In this document: piece by piece, positions 8,340 to 17,536 of the stretch
How the letters are laid out: every line of letters begins with the position of its first letter
Position numbering within the stretch: the stretch's first letter is position 1
Assembly (NCBI RefSeq): GCF_014842075.1
Contig: NZ_JACYVA010000003.1
Location: 248,001 to 312,000 of the forward strand
Direction: 5' to 3'
From: Sphingomonas sp. CFBP 13720
GTDB lineage: Bacteria > Pseudomonadota > Alphaproteobacteria > Sphingomonadales > Sphingomonadaceae
Length of the DNA: 64,000 bases
The notes under the pieces: model-generated
Database searches by the model: none
What the model saw: only the letters and a program-made list of their open reading frames with translations
Told to the model about the DNA's origin: nothing
Program-made: the position numbers and the translations under genes

Positions 8340-11221
8340 AGCGTCCGTTCGCGCAGTTCGACTTCGTAGGTTTCGAGGAAGTCGCCCGCCTTGATGTCGG
8401 TGAAGTTCTGCGTGAACGTCACACCGCATTCCAGACCGGCGCGCACTTCGGGAACATCGTCCTTGAAGCGGCGCAGCGACGCGATCTCACCCTGATAGAT
8501 GATGACGTCGTTGCGCGTGATGCGCGCCTTGAGCGCCTTGCGGATGACGCCTTCGACCACCAGCAGACCGGCGGCCCGACCATGCTTGCCCGCCGAGAAG
8601 ACTTCGCGGATTTCGGCGCGGCCGACGACCGTTTCGAACGCTTCCGGCCCCAGCGTACCCGCCATGCCCGCACGGATCTCGTCGGTCAGCGTGTAGATGA
8701 CGTCGTAATATTTGAACGCCACCTTGTTCCGCTCGGCGATTTCACGCGCCTTGGCATTGGGACGGGTGTTGAAGCCGATGATCGGCGCTCCCGATGCCGC
8801 CGCCAGCGTCACGTCGCTCTCGGTGATGCCGCCGACGCCCGAATGCAGGATGCGCACCCGGATATCGTCGGTCGAAATCTTGTTGAGCGCACCCACGATC
8901 GCCTCGACCGACCCTTGCGTGTCGGCCTTGACCACCAGCGGATATTCGATCGCCTGCTTCGACTTGAGCGCCGAGAACATGCTTTCGAGGCTGGCCGGTG
9001 CCTGGGTCGTGCGTTTCTGAAGCTGCACGCCCTGACGGTACTCCGCGACTTCGCGGGCACGTGCCTCGTTCTCGACCACCTGCAACGGATCGCCCGCCAT
9101 CGGCACACCCGACAGGCCGAGGATCTCGACCGGTACGGACGGGCCCGCTTCCTTGATCTGGCGACCCTTGTCGTCGATCAGCGCACGGACCTTGCCGCTT
9201 TCGGCACCGACGACGAACACGTCGCCGACGCGAAGCGTGCCACGCCGGACCAGTACGGTCGCGACAGGGCCACGACCCTTGTCCAGCTTCGCCTCGATCA
9301 CGCTGGCTTCCGCCGGGCGGTCGGGGTTGGCCTGCAACTCGAGCAGTTCGGCCTGAAGCTGGATCTTCTCGATCAGCGCTTCCAGACCGGTCTTCTTGAG
9401 CGCCGACACCTCGACGTCCTGCGTCTCGCCGCCCATTTCCTCGACCTGCACGTCATGTTCGAGCAGGCGTTCGCGGATCCGCTGCGGGTTCGCCTCGTGC
9501 TTGTCGACCTTGTTGATCGCGACGATCATCGGCTTGCCTGCGGCACGCGTGTGATGGATCGCCTCGATCGTCTGCGGCATCAGCCCGTCATCGGCCGCCA
9601 CCGCAAGGATGACGATGTCGGTAACGTCGGCACCGCGCGCCCGCATTTCGCTGAACGCTTCGTGGCCGGGGGTGTCGAGGAAGGTGATCTTCGACTTGTC
9701 CTTCAACGTCACCTGATACGCGCCGATATGCTGGGTGATGCCACCCGCTTCGCCGCGTACCACATCGGTGCCGCGCAACGCGTCGAGCAGCGACGTCTTG
9801 CCGTGATCGACATGCCCCATGATCGTGACGACCGGCGGACGCGGACGCAGCGATTCGACGGCGTCCTCCGCCGTGTCGAGCGCCAGATCGATGTCCGAGT
9901 CGCTGACCCGAACGATGTTGTGGCCGAATTCGGTCACCAGCAGTTCGGCGGTGTCCTGATCGATCGTCTGCGTCATCGTAACGGGCGAACCCATCTTGAA
10001 CAGCGTCTTGACCAGATCCGCGCCCTTTTCGGCCATACGGTTGGCCAGTTCCTGCACGGTGATCGTCTCCGGCACCTGCACGTCGCGGATCTGCTTGATC
10101 TGCGGTTCGCGCGGGCCGCCAAAGCCGCGCTTTTCCTTTTCACGCGCACGCTTGAGCGCGGCGAGGCTGCGCGAACGCGCACCATCGTCGCCCAGCGCGC
10201 GAGTGACGGTCAGCTTGCCCGACTGGCGGCGATCGTCGCCCTTGCGGTCGCGCGACGGTGCCGGACGCGCCGGTTCGTTGCGACGCGGCGTCGCCTGACC
10301 GGTGCCCGACGGTGCCGGACGGCCCTGCTGGCCAGCAGCCGCAGGACGACCTGCCGCCGTGGCGGCGGGTGCCGCCGCAGCCGTCGCCGCCGCCGGGGCG
10401 GGAGCCGCCACGGGTTTCGGTTCGGGCTTCGGGATTTCCGGGCGCTGCACGGGCGTGAAGCGACGCGGTGCCGGACGACTGGGATCGGCCGTCAGGATGA
10501 TCGGCGCAGGCGCTGGGGCCGGCGTCGGTGCCGGACGCGGCGCGGCGCGTGCCGGGGTGGGTGCAGGCTTCGCTGCGACCGGCGTCGGCGCGGGGGCCGG
10601 CGTCGGTGCAGGCGCAGGTGCCGCCGCAACCGGTTCGGGCGCAGGCGCAGGCGCAGGCGCCGGCTCGGGCGTCGGCTCCGCTGCCTTCACCGGTTCGGGT
10701 GCCGGTGCCGGTTCGGGTGCCGCGACAGGAGTCGGTTCGGGCGCGGGCTGCGGCTCGGGCGCCGCTTCCACGACGGGTTCCGGCTTCGGCTCGGCCGCGA
10801 CGCGCGCCTTGTCCTCGATCCGCTGACGCTCGGTCTCGGCGGTTTCCCGCGCGATCCGGTCGTCACGCCGACGATTTTCCTCGTTGGCGTTCATGCGCGC
10901 CTCTTCGGCCTCGCGCAGCAGCTTCGCCTGAAGCTCGTGGCGCGACAGGCCGACATTGCTCGTCGCGGGACGCGACGGCGCGACCTGGCTGGGCGCGGCC
11001 TGCGCGGGAGCCGGCGCGGTCACGGGTTCCGCGGCCGTCTGTTCGGGCTGCTGTTCCTCGCCGGGACGGCCCAGCACGCGGCGGCGCTTCACCTCCACGA
11101 CCACCGTATTGGACCGGCCGTGGCTGAAGCTCTGCTTTACCTTGCCGGTCTCTACGGTGCGCTTGAGGCCGAGCGGCGCGCGGGTGCCCAGCTTCGGCTT
11201 GTCGTTGTCGATGTCGCTCAT
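8336..11221 (-). CDS. infB: Translation initiation factor IF-2
   Basis: IF-2 is the GTPase that brings fMet-tRNA to the 30S subunit and promotes subunit joining. It is 961 residues from ATG 11221 ([21 protein letters not shown]). A long Pro/Ala-rich, low-complexity N-terminal region (about residues 60-330) is followed by an IF2_N segment, then the G domain with [14 protein letters not shown] (G1), DTPGHEAF (G3) and NKVDK (G4). EF-Tu-like domain II and the IF-2 C domains follow. The Pro/Ala linker gives the DNA a repetitive look around 10.3-10.8 kb but is in frame throughout. It starts 4 bp after the YlxR gene. Confidence 0.98.
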   Translation of the reverse strand: MSDIDNDKPKLGTRAPLGLKRTVETGKVKQSFSHGRSNTVVVEVKRRRVLGRPGEEQQPEQTAAEPVTAPAPAQAAPSQVAPSRPATSNVGLSRHELQAKLLREAEEARMNANEENRRRDDRIARETAETERQRIEDKARVAAEPKPEPVVEAAPEPQPAPEPTPVAAPEPAPAPEPVKAAEPTPEPAPAPAPAPEPVAAAPAPAPTPAPAPTPVAAKPAPTPARAAPRPAPTPAPAPAPIILTADPSRPAPRRFTPVQRPEIPKPEPKPVAAPAPAAATAAAAPAATAAGRPAAAGQQGRPAPSGTGQATPRRNEPARPAPSRDRKGDDRRQSGKLTVTRALGDDGARSRSLAALKRAREKEKRGFGGPREPQIKQIRDVQVPETITVQELANRMAEKGADLVKTLFKMGSPVTMTQTIDQDTAELLVTEFGHNIVRVSDSDIDLALDTAEDAVESLRPRPPVVTIMGHVDHGKTSLLDALRGTDVVRGEAGGITQHIGAYQVTLKDKSKITFLDTPGHEAFSEMRARGADVTDIVILAVAADDGLMPQTIEAIHHTRAAGKPMIVAINKVDKHEANPQRIRERLLEHDVQVEEMGGETQDVEVSALKKTGLEALIEKIQLQAELLELQANPDRPAEASVIEAKLDKGRGPVATVLVRRGTLRVGDVFVVGAESGKVRALIDDKGRQIKEAGPSVPVEILGLSGVPMAGDPLQVVENEARAREVAEYRQGVQLQKRTTQAPASLESMFSALKSKQAIEYPLVVKADTQGSVEAIVGALNKISTDDIRVRILHSGVGGITESDVTLAAASGAPIIGFNTRPNAKAREIAERNKVAFKYYDVIYTLTDEIRAGMAGTLGPEAFETVVGRAEIREVFSAGKHGRAAGLLVVEGVIRKALKARITRNDVIIYQGEIASLRRFKDDVPEVRAGLECGVTFTQNFTDIKAGDFLETYEVELRERTL

Positions 11222-11225
11222 CCGG

Positions 11226-12020
11226 TTACTCAGGTTCCTGCTTCGATGGGTCGCGGCCCAGTTCACCGGCATCAGAAACGCCGGAAATTTGCGCCGTCGA
11301 TGCGCCCTGCGAAATGGTTTCGCAAGCCGCGGTAAGGGGTTCGGGTCCGATAAAGTGCAGCCAGCGCGACAGCGCTTCGTTGCTGCGCCGCGCCGCCCGT
11401 GCGTCGGTAATGCCGACATGTACCACATTTTCGCGCCCAAGCGCTAACGACAATATGGTGCGCGGGACCGGCAATGCCAATCCCCTGCGCCCCGAACCTT
11501 CGTCGTCGGTGCCAACACGCCATGCCTGCGCCAGTTTGCCGGCACCATCGGCGGCGGCGTCGGACGCATGGTACAGCGCGTGCAGCTTGCCGCTGCGCGC
11601 CGATTTCTCGATCGCGGTGCCGCCGATAACGACATAGCCGCTCTTCGATTCCAGCCCGAGCCGGTCGAGCGCATGCCGCCGCAGACCGTCCTCGATCCGG
11701 TCGGGCAGATCGGTCGGGATCGTCAGCGTCGCGCCCTTGAACGCACGCGCCAGCGCCCCGCGCAGTCGCCCCTTGGCGATCGCGGTTTCCAGCGTCGCCC
11801 GGTCGACGCCGATCCACGCCCCACGGCCCGGTGCCTTGGCCCGAATGTCGGGCAGCACCTCGCCATCGGGCGACAGCGCAAGCCGCACCAGCCCGCCGCG
11901 CGTGCCATGCTCGCGCGACAGGATGCAGCTGCGTTCGGCAACATGGCCGCCGTCCGCGCCATCGGGCGCGGGCGGTACGGTGTCGGTCAGCCCAGCCGGA
12001 TCATTGTTCGGATTCCGCAA
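11226..12020 (-). CDS. YlxR (DUF448) domain fused to an L7Ae-like RNA-binding domain
   Basis: The product has about 264 residues if it starts at TTG 12020, which has GGAGGA (minus strand, 12031-12026) 5 bp upstream. An ATG exists at 12071 but would need a deeper overlap with nusA. Residues ~30-100 are YlxR/DUF448 (ERSCILSREHGTRGGLVRLALSPDG, then KAPGRGAWIGVDR), a small nucleic-acid binding fold always found between nusA and infB. The middle part (SGYVVIGGTAIEKSARSGKL, then LALGRENVVHVGI) matches the L7Ae-like fold that follows YlxR in alphaproteobacteria. The tail is variable. Role: probably RNA or nucleoid binding with the translation machinery. Confidence 0.85.
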   Translation of the reverse strand: MRNPNNDPAGLTDTVPPAPDGADGGHVAERSCILSREHGTRGGLVRLALSPDGEVLPDIRAKAPGRGAWIGVDRATLETAIAKGRLRGALARAFKGATLTIPTDLPDRIEDGLRRHALDRLGLESKSGYVVIGGTAIEKSARSGKLHALYHASDAAADGAGKLAQAWRVGTDDEGSGRRGLALPVPRTILSLALGRENVVHVGITDARAARRSNEALSRWLHFIGPEPLTAACETISQGASTAQISGVSDAGELGRDPSKQEPE

Positions 12021-13638
12021 CTGCGTCCTCCGCAGGCTGTTCGACGTCGTCCGCGCCGGCTTCGTCCTCATCGGCGAACCAGTGCGCGCGCGCCGCCATG
12101 ATGATCTCGTTGCCCTGTTCGTCGCTCAGGCCATAGTCGCTCAGGATACCGCCCTTCGGCGCCTCGCGCTTCGGTGCCTCGTCGTTGCGGCGACGCGGTT
12201 CTGCCTTCTTCTTTTCGACCAGTTCGTCGGTCGCCAGATCGGCGAGGTCGTCGAGCGTCTTGATCCCGGCCTTGCCCAGCGTGACCAGCATCGCCTCGGT
12301 CAGATAGGGCAGTGCGGCCAGCGCGTCCTCGACGCCCAGTGCGGTACGCTCTTCGCGCGCCGCCTGTTCGCGACGATCGAGCGCTTCCTGCGCACGGCTT
12401 TGCAGCTCCTGCGCCAGATCCTCGTCGAACCCTTCGATCCCGGCCAGCTCTTCGATCTCGACGTACGCGACTTCTTCCAGTTCGCCGAAGCCTTCGGCGA
12501 CCAGCAGCTGCGCCAGCGTCTCGTCGACGTCCAGTTCCTTCTCGAACATCCCCGAACGCTCGACGAATTCCTTCTGTCGCTTTTCCGACGCATCGGCTTC
12601 GGTCAGGATGTCGATCGCCTTGCCGGTCAACTGGCTGGCGAGGCGGACGTTCTGGCCGCGACGACCGATGGCGAGGCTGAGCTGATCGTCGGGAACGACC
12701 ACTTCGATCCGGTCCTCTTCCTCGTCGATCACCACGCGCGCGACATTGGCCGGCTGCAACGCGTTGACGACGAAGGTCGCGGTGTCGGGCGACCACGGGA
12801 TGATGTCGATCTTCTCGCCCTGCATCTCCTGCACGACGGCCTGCACGCGGCTGCCCTTCATGCCGACGCACGCGCCGACCGGATCGATCGACCCGTCATG
12901 GCTGATGACGCCGATCTTGGCGCGGCTGCCCGGATCGCGCGCCGCTGCCTTGATCTCGATGATGCCGTCGTAGATTTCGGGCACTTCCTGCGCGAACAGC
13001 TTCTTCATGAAATCGGGGTGCGCCCGGCTCAGGAAGATCTGCGGCCCGCGATTCTCGCGCCGCACGCTCAGGATCAGCGACCGGACGCGATCGCCGACGC
13101 GCACCGCTTCGCGCGGGATCTGCTGGTCGCGGCGAATGACGCCCTCCGCCCGGCCAAGGTCGACCACGACATGGCCGAATTCCACCCGCTTGACGACGCC
13201 GGTGATGATCTCGCTCTGGCGGTCCTTGAACTCTTCGAACTGGCGCTCACGCTCGGCGTCGCGCACCTTTTGCAGGATAACCTGCTTCGATGCCTGCGCC
13301 TGGATGCGGCCGAATTCGATCGGGGGCAGCGGGTCGACGATATAGTCGCCGATCGCCGCGCCCTTTTGCAGCTTCTGCGCGTCTTTCTCGCCGATCTGCT
13401 TGAAATGATCGTCGACCAGCTCGACCACTTCGAGCACGCGCCACAACCGCAGGTCGCCGGTGGTGGCGTCCAGCTTGGCGCGGATGTCGTTTTCGGAACC
13501 GTAGCGGGTCTTGGCGGCACGCTGGATCGCGTCCTCCATCGCCTCGATCACGATGCCCTTGTCGATCATCTTTTCCGACGCGACCGAATTCGCGATCGCG
13601 ATCAGTTCCGCGCGGTTGGCGGTGACGGCGGTGGCCAT
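12001..13638 (-). CDS. nusA: Transcription termination/antitermination protein NusA
   Basis: NusA binds RNA polymerase and nascent RNA in pausing, termination and antitermination. It is 545 residues from ATG 13638 (MATAVTANRAELIAIANSVAS). In order: NusA N-terminal domain, S1 domain (DYIVDPLPPIEFGRIQAQASKQVILQ border), and two KH domains (GVISHDGSIDPVGACVGMKGSRVQ and LSLAIGRRGQNVRLAS). Helix-hairpin-helix/acidic repeats follow (LLVAEGFGELEEVAYV, then LPYLTEAMLVTLGKAGIKTLDDLADLA), typical of alphaproteobacteria. The Asp/Glu-rich tail ends in AESEQ. It begins 1 bp after rimP. Confidence 0.97.
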   Translation of the reverse strand: MATAVTANRAELIAIANSVASEKMIDKGIVIEAMEDAIQRAAKTRYGSENDIRAKLDATTGDLRLWRVLEVVELVDDHFKQIGEKDAQKLQKGAAIGDYIVDPLPPIEFGRIQAQASKQVILQKVRDAERERQFEEFKDRQSEIITGVVKRVEFGHVVVDLGRAEGVIRRDQQIPREAVRVGDRVRSLILSVRRENRGPQIFLSRAHPDFMKKLFAQEVPEIYDGIIEIKAAARDPGSRAKIGVISHDGSIDPVGACVGMKGSRVQAVVQEMQGEKIDIIPWSPDTATFVVNALQPANVARVVIDEEEDRIEVVVPDDQLSLAIGRRGQNVRLASQLTGKAIDILTEADASEKRQKEFVERSGMFEKELDVDETLAQLLVAEGFGELEEVAYVEIEELAGIEGFDEDLAQELQSRAQEALDRREQAAREERTALGVEDALAALPYLTEAMLVTLGKAGIKTLDDLADLATDELVEKKKAEPRRRNDEAPKREAPKGGILSDYGLSDEQGNEIIMAARAHWFADEDEAGADDVEQPAEDAVAESEQ

Positions 13639-13639
13639 G

Positions 13640-14200
13640 TCAGTTCTGTCCTTCTGCGTCGGCGACGTCGTCGTCGGCCGGTTCGTCTTCATATTCGTCG
13701 GCACCCTCGGCAGAGAGCGGCGCGGTCGCCTTCAGCAAGGCGTCGGTGATGACCAGCTTGGCATCGATGATCCGGGCGAAGGGCACGGTCATCGGCTTGT
13801 GCTTGCGCACGTCGATCGACACCTGATCCCCGTCGACGCCCAGCAGGATGCCGGTCAGCTGCTTCCGGCTGTCGATCGGCGCATCCAGCGTCAGCTTCGC
13901 CTCGAACCCCTGCCAGTCGGCATAGTCGGCAAGGCGCGTCAGCGGCCGGTCGATGCCGGGCGACGATACTTCCAGCCGGTACGCTTCCTCGATCGGGTCC
14001 GATTCGTCCATGACTTCGGAAATACGGCGCGACAGCGCGGCGCAATCGTCGATCGTAAGCTGGCGGGTGTCGGGCCGTTCGGCCATCACCTGCAACGTCG
14101 GATCGGATTTGCCGCCGAAGAACTTTACGCGCACCAGCGCGAAGCCCAGCGCCTGCGCCTCCGGCTCGATCATCCGCGTCAGTTCGGCGATATCCGCCAT
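13640..14200 (-). CDS. rimP: Ribosome maturation factor RimP
   Basis: RimP assists 30S assembly (S12/central pseudoknot region). It has 186 residues from ATG 14200 (MADIAELTRMIEPEAQALGFALVRVKFF). The N-terminal domain includes CAALSRRISEVMDESDPIEEAYRLEVSSPGIDRPLT, the family signature, and the C-terminal domain is Sm-like. The tail is Asp/Glu-rich (YEDEPADDDVADAEG). It is the first gene of the long minus-strand operon; the upstream 181 bp separate it from a divergent sugar dehydrogenase gene and must hold the main promoter, though I see no convincing -35/-10 pair there. Confidence 0.95.
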   Translation of the reverse strand: MADIAELTRMIEPEAQALGFALVRVKFFGGKSDPTLQVMAERPDTRQLTIDDCAALSRRISEVMDESDPIEEAYRLEVSSPGIDRPLTRLADYADWQGFEAKLTLDAPIDSRKQLTGILLGVDGDQVSIDVRKHKPMTVPFARIIDAKLVITDALLKATAPLSAEGADEYEDEPADDDVADAEGQN

Positions 14201-14381
14201 GCCGTCTCCATTACAAACGCCGCCTCGCCGCCGGACCCTGTCGGGACCGGCCTCGGCACTGTGACGATGTCGAGGAAGCAACGGTCCTATACGTCGGCCC
14301 CGTCCGGTCGGCAAGGGGGTGGATCGTGTCGGCGGGGCCGGGCGTTGTCGATGCGATATCCAGATCCCCGAGAGGCTGCCG

Positions 14382-15557
14382 ATGCTCCGTTCGCTCATTC
14401 CCGCCTTCGCCCTGCTTGCCGCGTGCAGTTCGGGCGAATCCGCCACGCCCGCGTCCGATACCGGTGTCGTCGTGCCCGCCCCGGTCCCCGCGCCAACCGC
14501 GTCGGGTACCGCCGCCGCCGCACGTCCGTTCACCGTGACCGAAGTGGCATCGTTCGATGCGCCATGGGCGATGGCATTCCTGCCCGATCGCCGGATGCTG
14601 GTGACGCAGAAGGGCGGACAGATGCTGCTGGTCGGCGCGGACGGGACGCAACGACAGGTGGTGGCGACCATTCCCGTCGATTCGGCGGGACAGGGCGGAT
14701 TGATGGACGTGGTCCCCGCCCCCGACTTCGCGACCAGCCAGCGCGTCTATTTCAGCTATTCGGTGGCGGGGGACGGCGGCAAGGGCGTGGTGCTGGCACG
14801 CGGCCGGTTGCGTCCCGTCGAAGGGAGCCCCGGCGTCGAGCGGCTGGGCGAGATCGAAACGCTGTTCCGCGCGTCGCTGTTCGTGTCGGGCGACGGTCAT
14901 TATTCGGGGCGCATCGCCTTTGCCCCCGACGGGCAGCACCTGTTCTTCACCAACGGCGAACGCCAGAAATTCGACCCGGCACAGGACCCGAAAGCGACGC
15001 TGGGCAAGGTACTGCGCCTGACGCTCGACGGGAAGCCGGCGGGCGATCCGGGCCTGACCGCAAAGGGGTTCCACCCGGCAGTCTGGTCGTACGGCCACCG
15101 CAACCTGCTGGGCATCGCATTCGATGCGCAGGGCAATTTGTGGGAACAGGAGATGGGGCCGAAGGGTGGCGACGAGGTCAACCTGATCGTCGCCGGACGC
15201 AATTACGGCTATCCGATCGTATCGGACGGCGATCATTACGACGGTCGCCCGATCCCGCGCCACGCCACCCGACCCGATCTGGAAGCACCCAAGGTCAGCT
15301 GGAACCCCGTCATCTCGCCGGGTGGGCTGATCGTCTATTCGGGCGCGATGTTCCCGCAATGGCGGGGCGACCTGTTCATCGGCGGTCTGTCGAGCGAGGC
15401 GCTGGTGCGCGTCGATGTCAACGGCACCGGCGCGGCCAAGGGCGATCAATGGTCGATGGGCACGCGCATCCGCGAGGTCGAACAGGGCCCCGATGGCGCG
15501 ATCTGGCTGTTGGGCGACGGCGCGGGCGGCAAACTGATGAAGCTGACCAACGGATAG
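14382..15557 (+). CDS. PQQ-dependent sugar dehydrogenase (GSDH family) lipoprotein
   Basis: This is a periplasmic soluble-type aldose dehydrogenase using PQQ, related to YliI/Asd. It has 391 residues from ATG 14382 with AGAGG upstream. MLRSLIPAFALLAACSSGE is a lipoprotein signal with the lipobox Cys at residue 16. The six-bladed propeller shows PWAMAFLPDRRMLVTQKGG, GQGGLMDVVPAPDF, GHYSGRIAFAPDGQHLFFTNG, VWSYGHRNLLGIAFD (catalytic His region) and WEQEMGPKGGDEVNLI. The divergent partner is rimP. The electron acceptor and substrate are not readable from the sequence. Confidence 0.92.
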   Translation: MLRSLIPAFALLAACSSGESATPASDTGVVVPAPVPAPTASGTAAAARPFTVTEVASFDAPWAMAFLPDRRMLVTQKGGQMLLVGADGTQRQVVATIPVDSAGQGGLMDVVPAPDFATSQRVYFSYSVAGDGGKGVVLARGRLRPVEGSPGVERLGEIETLFRASLFVSGDGHYSGRIAFAPDGQHLFFTNGERQKFDPAQDPKATLGKVLRLTLDGKPAGDPGLTAKGFHPAVWSYGHRNLLGIAFDAQGNLWEQEMGPKGGDEVNLIVAGRNYGYPIVSDGDHYDGRPIPRHATRPDLEAPKVSWNPVISPGGLIVYSGAMFPQWRGDLFIGGLSSEALVRVDVNGTGAAKGDQWSMGTRIREVEQGPDGAIWLLGDGAGGKLMKLTNG

Positions 15558-15568
15558 GGCGAACGCGC

Positions 15569-15594
15569 GGGGCGGCGGTTCGTGCGGCCGCCCC
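15569..15594. terminator. GC hairpin between convergent genes
   Basis: GGGGCGGC (15569-15576) pairs with GCCGCCCC (15587-15594) between the sugar dehydrogenase and the DUF1810 gene. No T run on either strand. Probably a two-way transcript-end or RNA-stabilising hairpin. Confidence 0.5.
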
Positions 15595-15598
15595 GACC

Positions 15599-16024
15599 CT
15601 ATCCCTTCAGGAATCGCAGCGTCGCGGCATCGCGTTCACCGTCGTAAAATGCCCGCAGCACGACCTCGAACGGCAGGTCGTTGACGGGAGGGGCGACCGC
15701 GTCGAACAGCGTCATCGACGATCGCAGCTTCTTCGCATCGACGTCCCCCATGATCCGCACGATCGGACGGTCGCGGTGATCGAGCAGCGCGTTCGCCCCT
15801 TCGACCAGCCGTGCGCCCAGCAACGGATGCGCCAGATACGCCCGCGCCTCCGCCACATCGGCGATCGCATATCGCTGCGCCATCGTGCTGAACCCCAGCC
15901 CGCGCGCCTGCGGAAAAATGAACCACATCCAGTGACCGTGCTTCGCCCCCGCCTTCAGTTCGAACAGCGCGGCATCCCAGGTCTCGCGCTGGGCATCGAC
16001 GAAGCGGGCGAGCGGATCGGTCAT
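15599..16024 (-). CDS. DUF1810 family protein
   Basis: The product has 141 residues from ATG 16024 (MTDPLARFVDAQRETWDAAL). The family pattern is clear: ELKAGAKHGHWMWFIFPQARGLGFSTMAQRYAI followed by EARAYLAHPLLGARL and FGDVDAKKLRSSMTLF-like text (MGDVDAKKLRSSMTLF). DUF1810 proteins are small, soluble and calpastatin-like in fold. The biochemical function is not established; one proposed link is to ADP-ribose or NAD-related macro-type chemistry, which I cannot confirm from the sequence. It stands alone, convergent with the sugar dehydrogenase gene. Confidence 0.85.
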   Translation of the reverse strand: MTDPLARFVDAQRETWDAALFELKAGAKHGHWMWFIFPQARGLGFSTMAQRYAIADVAEARAYLAHPLLGARLVEGANALLDHRDRPIVRIMGDVDAKKLRSSMTLFDAVAPPVNDLPFEVVLRAFYDGERDAATLRFLKG

Positions 16025-16136
16025 CGCGGGACAGACTATCCGTAAACGCCGCCATCGCAATTCATGATTTCGGTTGATTCGCGTCGTTCGCGAAGCCTAG
16101 CCTCGCGATACGAAAACAGCATCCTTGGGAGGGGAT

Positions 16137-16682
16137 ATGAATCGATACTGGCTGGCGGCCGCGATGGTCGCCACGGTCGCCGCGCCGTCGATCGCGCAGA
16201 CCGCCGACGATTTCGCCGCAAAGGTCATCAACGCCCCGCTGCCCGCCAGCCTCCAGGTCTTCGGCCTGTCCAGCCCGCCGCCGGTCGTGCGTGTGAAGGA
16301 GGTCGAGGGCGGCAAGGTGAAGCGGGTGAAGATCCCCGGCGCCGACAAGGACGCGTGGCGCATCTCGCTGCAATCGGCGACGACGCAGCCGGTGAAGAAG
16401 GGCGACCGGCTGGTCCTCGCCTTCCATGCCCGCGCGACCGACATCGCACCGGGAACGAAGGCGCGCATCGCCAACGCATCGGTCCAATTGACAAAGGCAC
16501 CCTATACCGGGCTGTTCGGCAACCCGATCGACGTGGGCGAGCAGTTCGAATTCCATCAGGTACAGGGCCGGGCCGATCGCGACTATGCGGCGGGCGAGAT
16601 CGGCGCGTCGCTGCAACTGGCGACGGGCAAGCAGACGTTCGACTTCGGCCCGCTGTTCATCATCAATCTGGACCGGAAATAG
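16137..16682 (+). CDS. Secreted protein with carbohydrate-binding-module-like sequence
   Basis: The product has 181 residues from ATG 16137 with TGGGAGGGGAT directly upstream. MNRYWLAAAMVATVAAPSIAQ is a Sec signal peptide. The mature part is beta-rich: ASLQVFGLSSPPPVVRVKEVEGGKVKRVKI, DAWRISLQSATTQPVKKGDRLVLAFHARATD, then EQFEFHQVQGRADRDYAAGEIGASLQLATGKQTFDFGPLFI. This layout recalls the beta-sandwich CBM4/9-type domains attached to alphaproteobacterial xylanases, but no catalytic part is present. It is probably a periplasmic or secreted polysaccharide-binding protein; the assignment is tentative. Confidence 0.7.
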   Translation: MNRYWLAAAMVATVAAPSIAQTADDFAAKVINAPLPASLQVFGLSSPPPVVRVKEVEGGKVKRVKIPGADKDAWRISLQSATTQPVKKGDRLVLAFHARATDIAPGTKARIANASVQLTKAPYTGLFGNPIDVGEQFEFHQVQGRADRDYAAGEIGASLQLATGKQTFDFGPLFIINLDRK

Positions 16683-16689
16683 CCCTGCC

Positions 16690-16719
16690 CGCCCCTTCCG
16701 TCCGCAGGCGGAAGGGGCG
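16690..16719. terminator. GC hairpin between convergent genes
   Basis: CGCCCCTTCCG (16690-16700) and CGGAAGGGGCG (16709-16719) form a perfect 11-bp stem with an 8-nt loop, between the secreted protein gene and ubiG. No T run follows on either strand. Confidence 0.6.
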
Positions 16720-16727
16720 CGGCCCGA

Positions 16728-17495
16728 TTATACCCGCGTGGCGGTCAGGAAATAATCCAGCCCGACATCGTCCGACAGCACGAACCCCCGCGCCACCGAA
16801 AAGGCGAGGCCGGTCGGCGGCGATACGATCAGCCCGGCATCCTGCAAATGCCCCGTCAGTTCGTCGGGCGTCAGGAACCGGTTCCAGTCGTGGGTGCCGC
16901 GCGGGATCATGCCCGCCCCCTCCCCCAACGCGATCAGCGCAAGGCGCGACAGCGCGGTGCGGTTGGGGGTGGAGATCACCAGCAGCCCGCCCGGCGCGAC
17001 CGCATCGGCCAGCCCGCGCGCGAACGCCGCTGGATCGGCGACATGTTCGATGACTTCCAGCGATGCGACAAGGTCGAAGCGCCGGTCCGCCACCGCCTCT
17101 ACCCCGCCCGCCAGATACTCGATCGACAGCCCGGCCAGCGCGGCATGCGCCGCCGCCGCGCCGATATTCTCGGGCGCGGCGTCGACGCCGGTCACCTGCG
17201 CCCCCAGCCGCGCCAGCGGTTCGGCCAGCAATCCGGCACCGCACCCGACGTCCAGCGCGCGCTTGCCCGCCAGCGGCGTGAAGCTACCGAAATCGCCGCC
17301 CCAATGCGTGTCGATCGCGGCGCGCATGAACGATAGCCGCACCGGGTTCAGCCGGTGGAGCATCGCCGAGCTGCCCTTCGGGTTCCACCAGTCCGCCGCC
17401 AGCCGTCCGAAATGCGCCGCTTCGGTCGCCACGACGCTTGATTGCACCGCGCCGGCTTTTGCGGGCACGAAGATTGCGTTGCTTGCGTTCGTCAT
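16728..17495 (-). CDS. ubiG: Ubiquinone biosynthesis O-methyltransferase UbiG
   Basis: UbiG performs both O-methylations in ubiquinone synthesis using SAM. It is 255 residues from ATG 17495. The family N-terminal motif is AAHFGRLAADWWNPKGSSAMLHRLNPVR. SAM-binding motif I is KRALDVGCGAGLLAEPLARLGAQVTGVDAA, and the post-motif region includes FDLVASLEVIEHVADP and LLVISTPNRT, then GTHDWNRFLTPDEL. It is divergent from aspartate kinase with 41 bp between starts, a typical sphingomonad arrangement. Confidence 0.95.
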   Translation of the reverse strand: MTNASNAIFVPAKAGAVQSSVVATEAAHFGRLAADWWNPKGSSAMLHRLNPVRLSFMRAAIDTHWGGDFGSFTPLAGKRALDVGCGAGLLAEPLARLGAQVTGVDAAPENIGAAAAHAALAGLSIEYLAGGVEAVADRRFDLVASLEVIEHVADPAAFARGLADAVAPGGLLVISTPNRTALSRLALIALGEGAGMIPRGTHDWNRFLTPDELTGHLQDAGLIVSPPTGLAFSVARGFVLSDDVGLDYFLTATRV

Positions 17496-17536
17496 GCCGT
17501 CCTCCTATCAGCCGCCGCCATTCCCCCCAAGGAAGA

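Noticed and set aside
10300..10800. Repeat-like, Pro/Ala-rich DNA
   Set aside because: Explained by the in-frame low-complexity linker of IF-2, not a separate repeat element.
8021..11335. Long + strand open frame opposite infB
   Set aside because: Its reading is Arg/Asp/His-rich with no motif and follows the antisense of a clear IF-2 coding strand; a shadow of GC-rich third-codon bias.
11737..13749. + strand open frame opposite nusA
   Set aside because: Composition and lack of motifs indicate an antisense shadow; nusA and its partners are certain.
16069..16136. A TTG-started extension of the secreted protein upstream of 16137
   Set aside because: The ATG at 16137 has a strong ribosome-binding site, and the extension has none.
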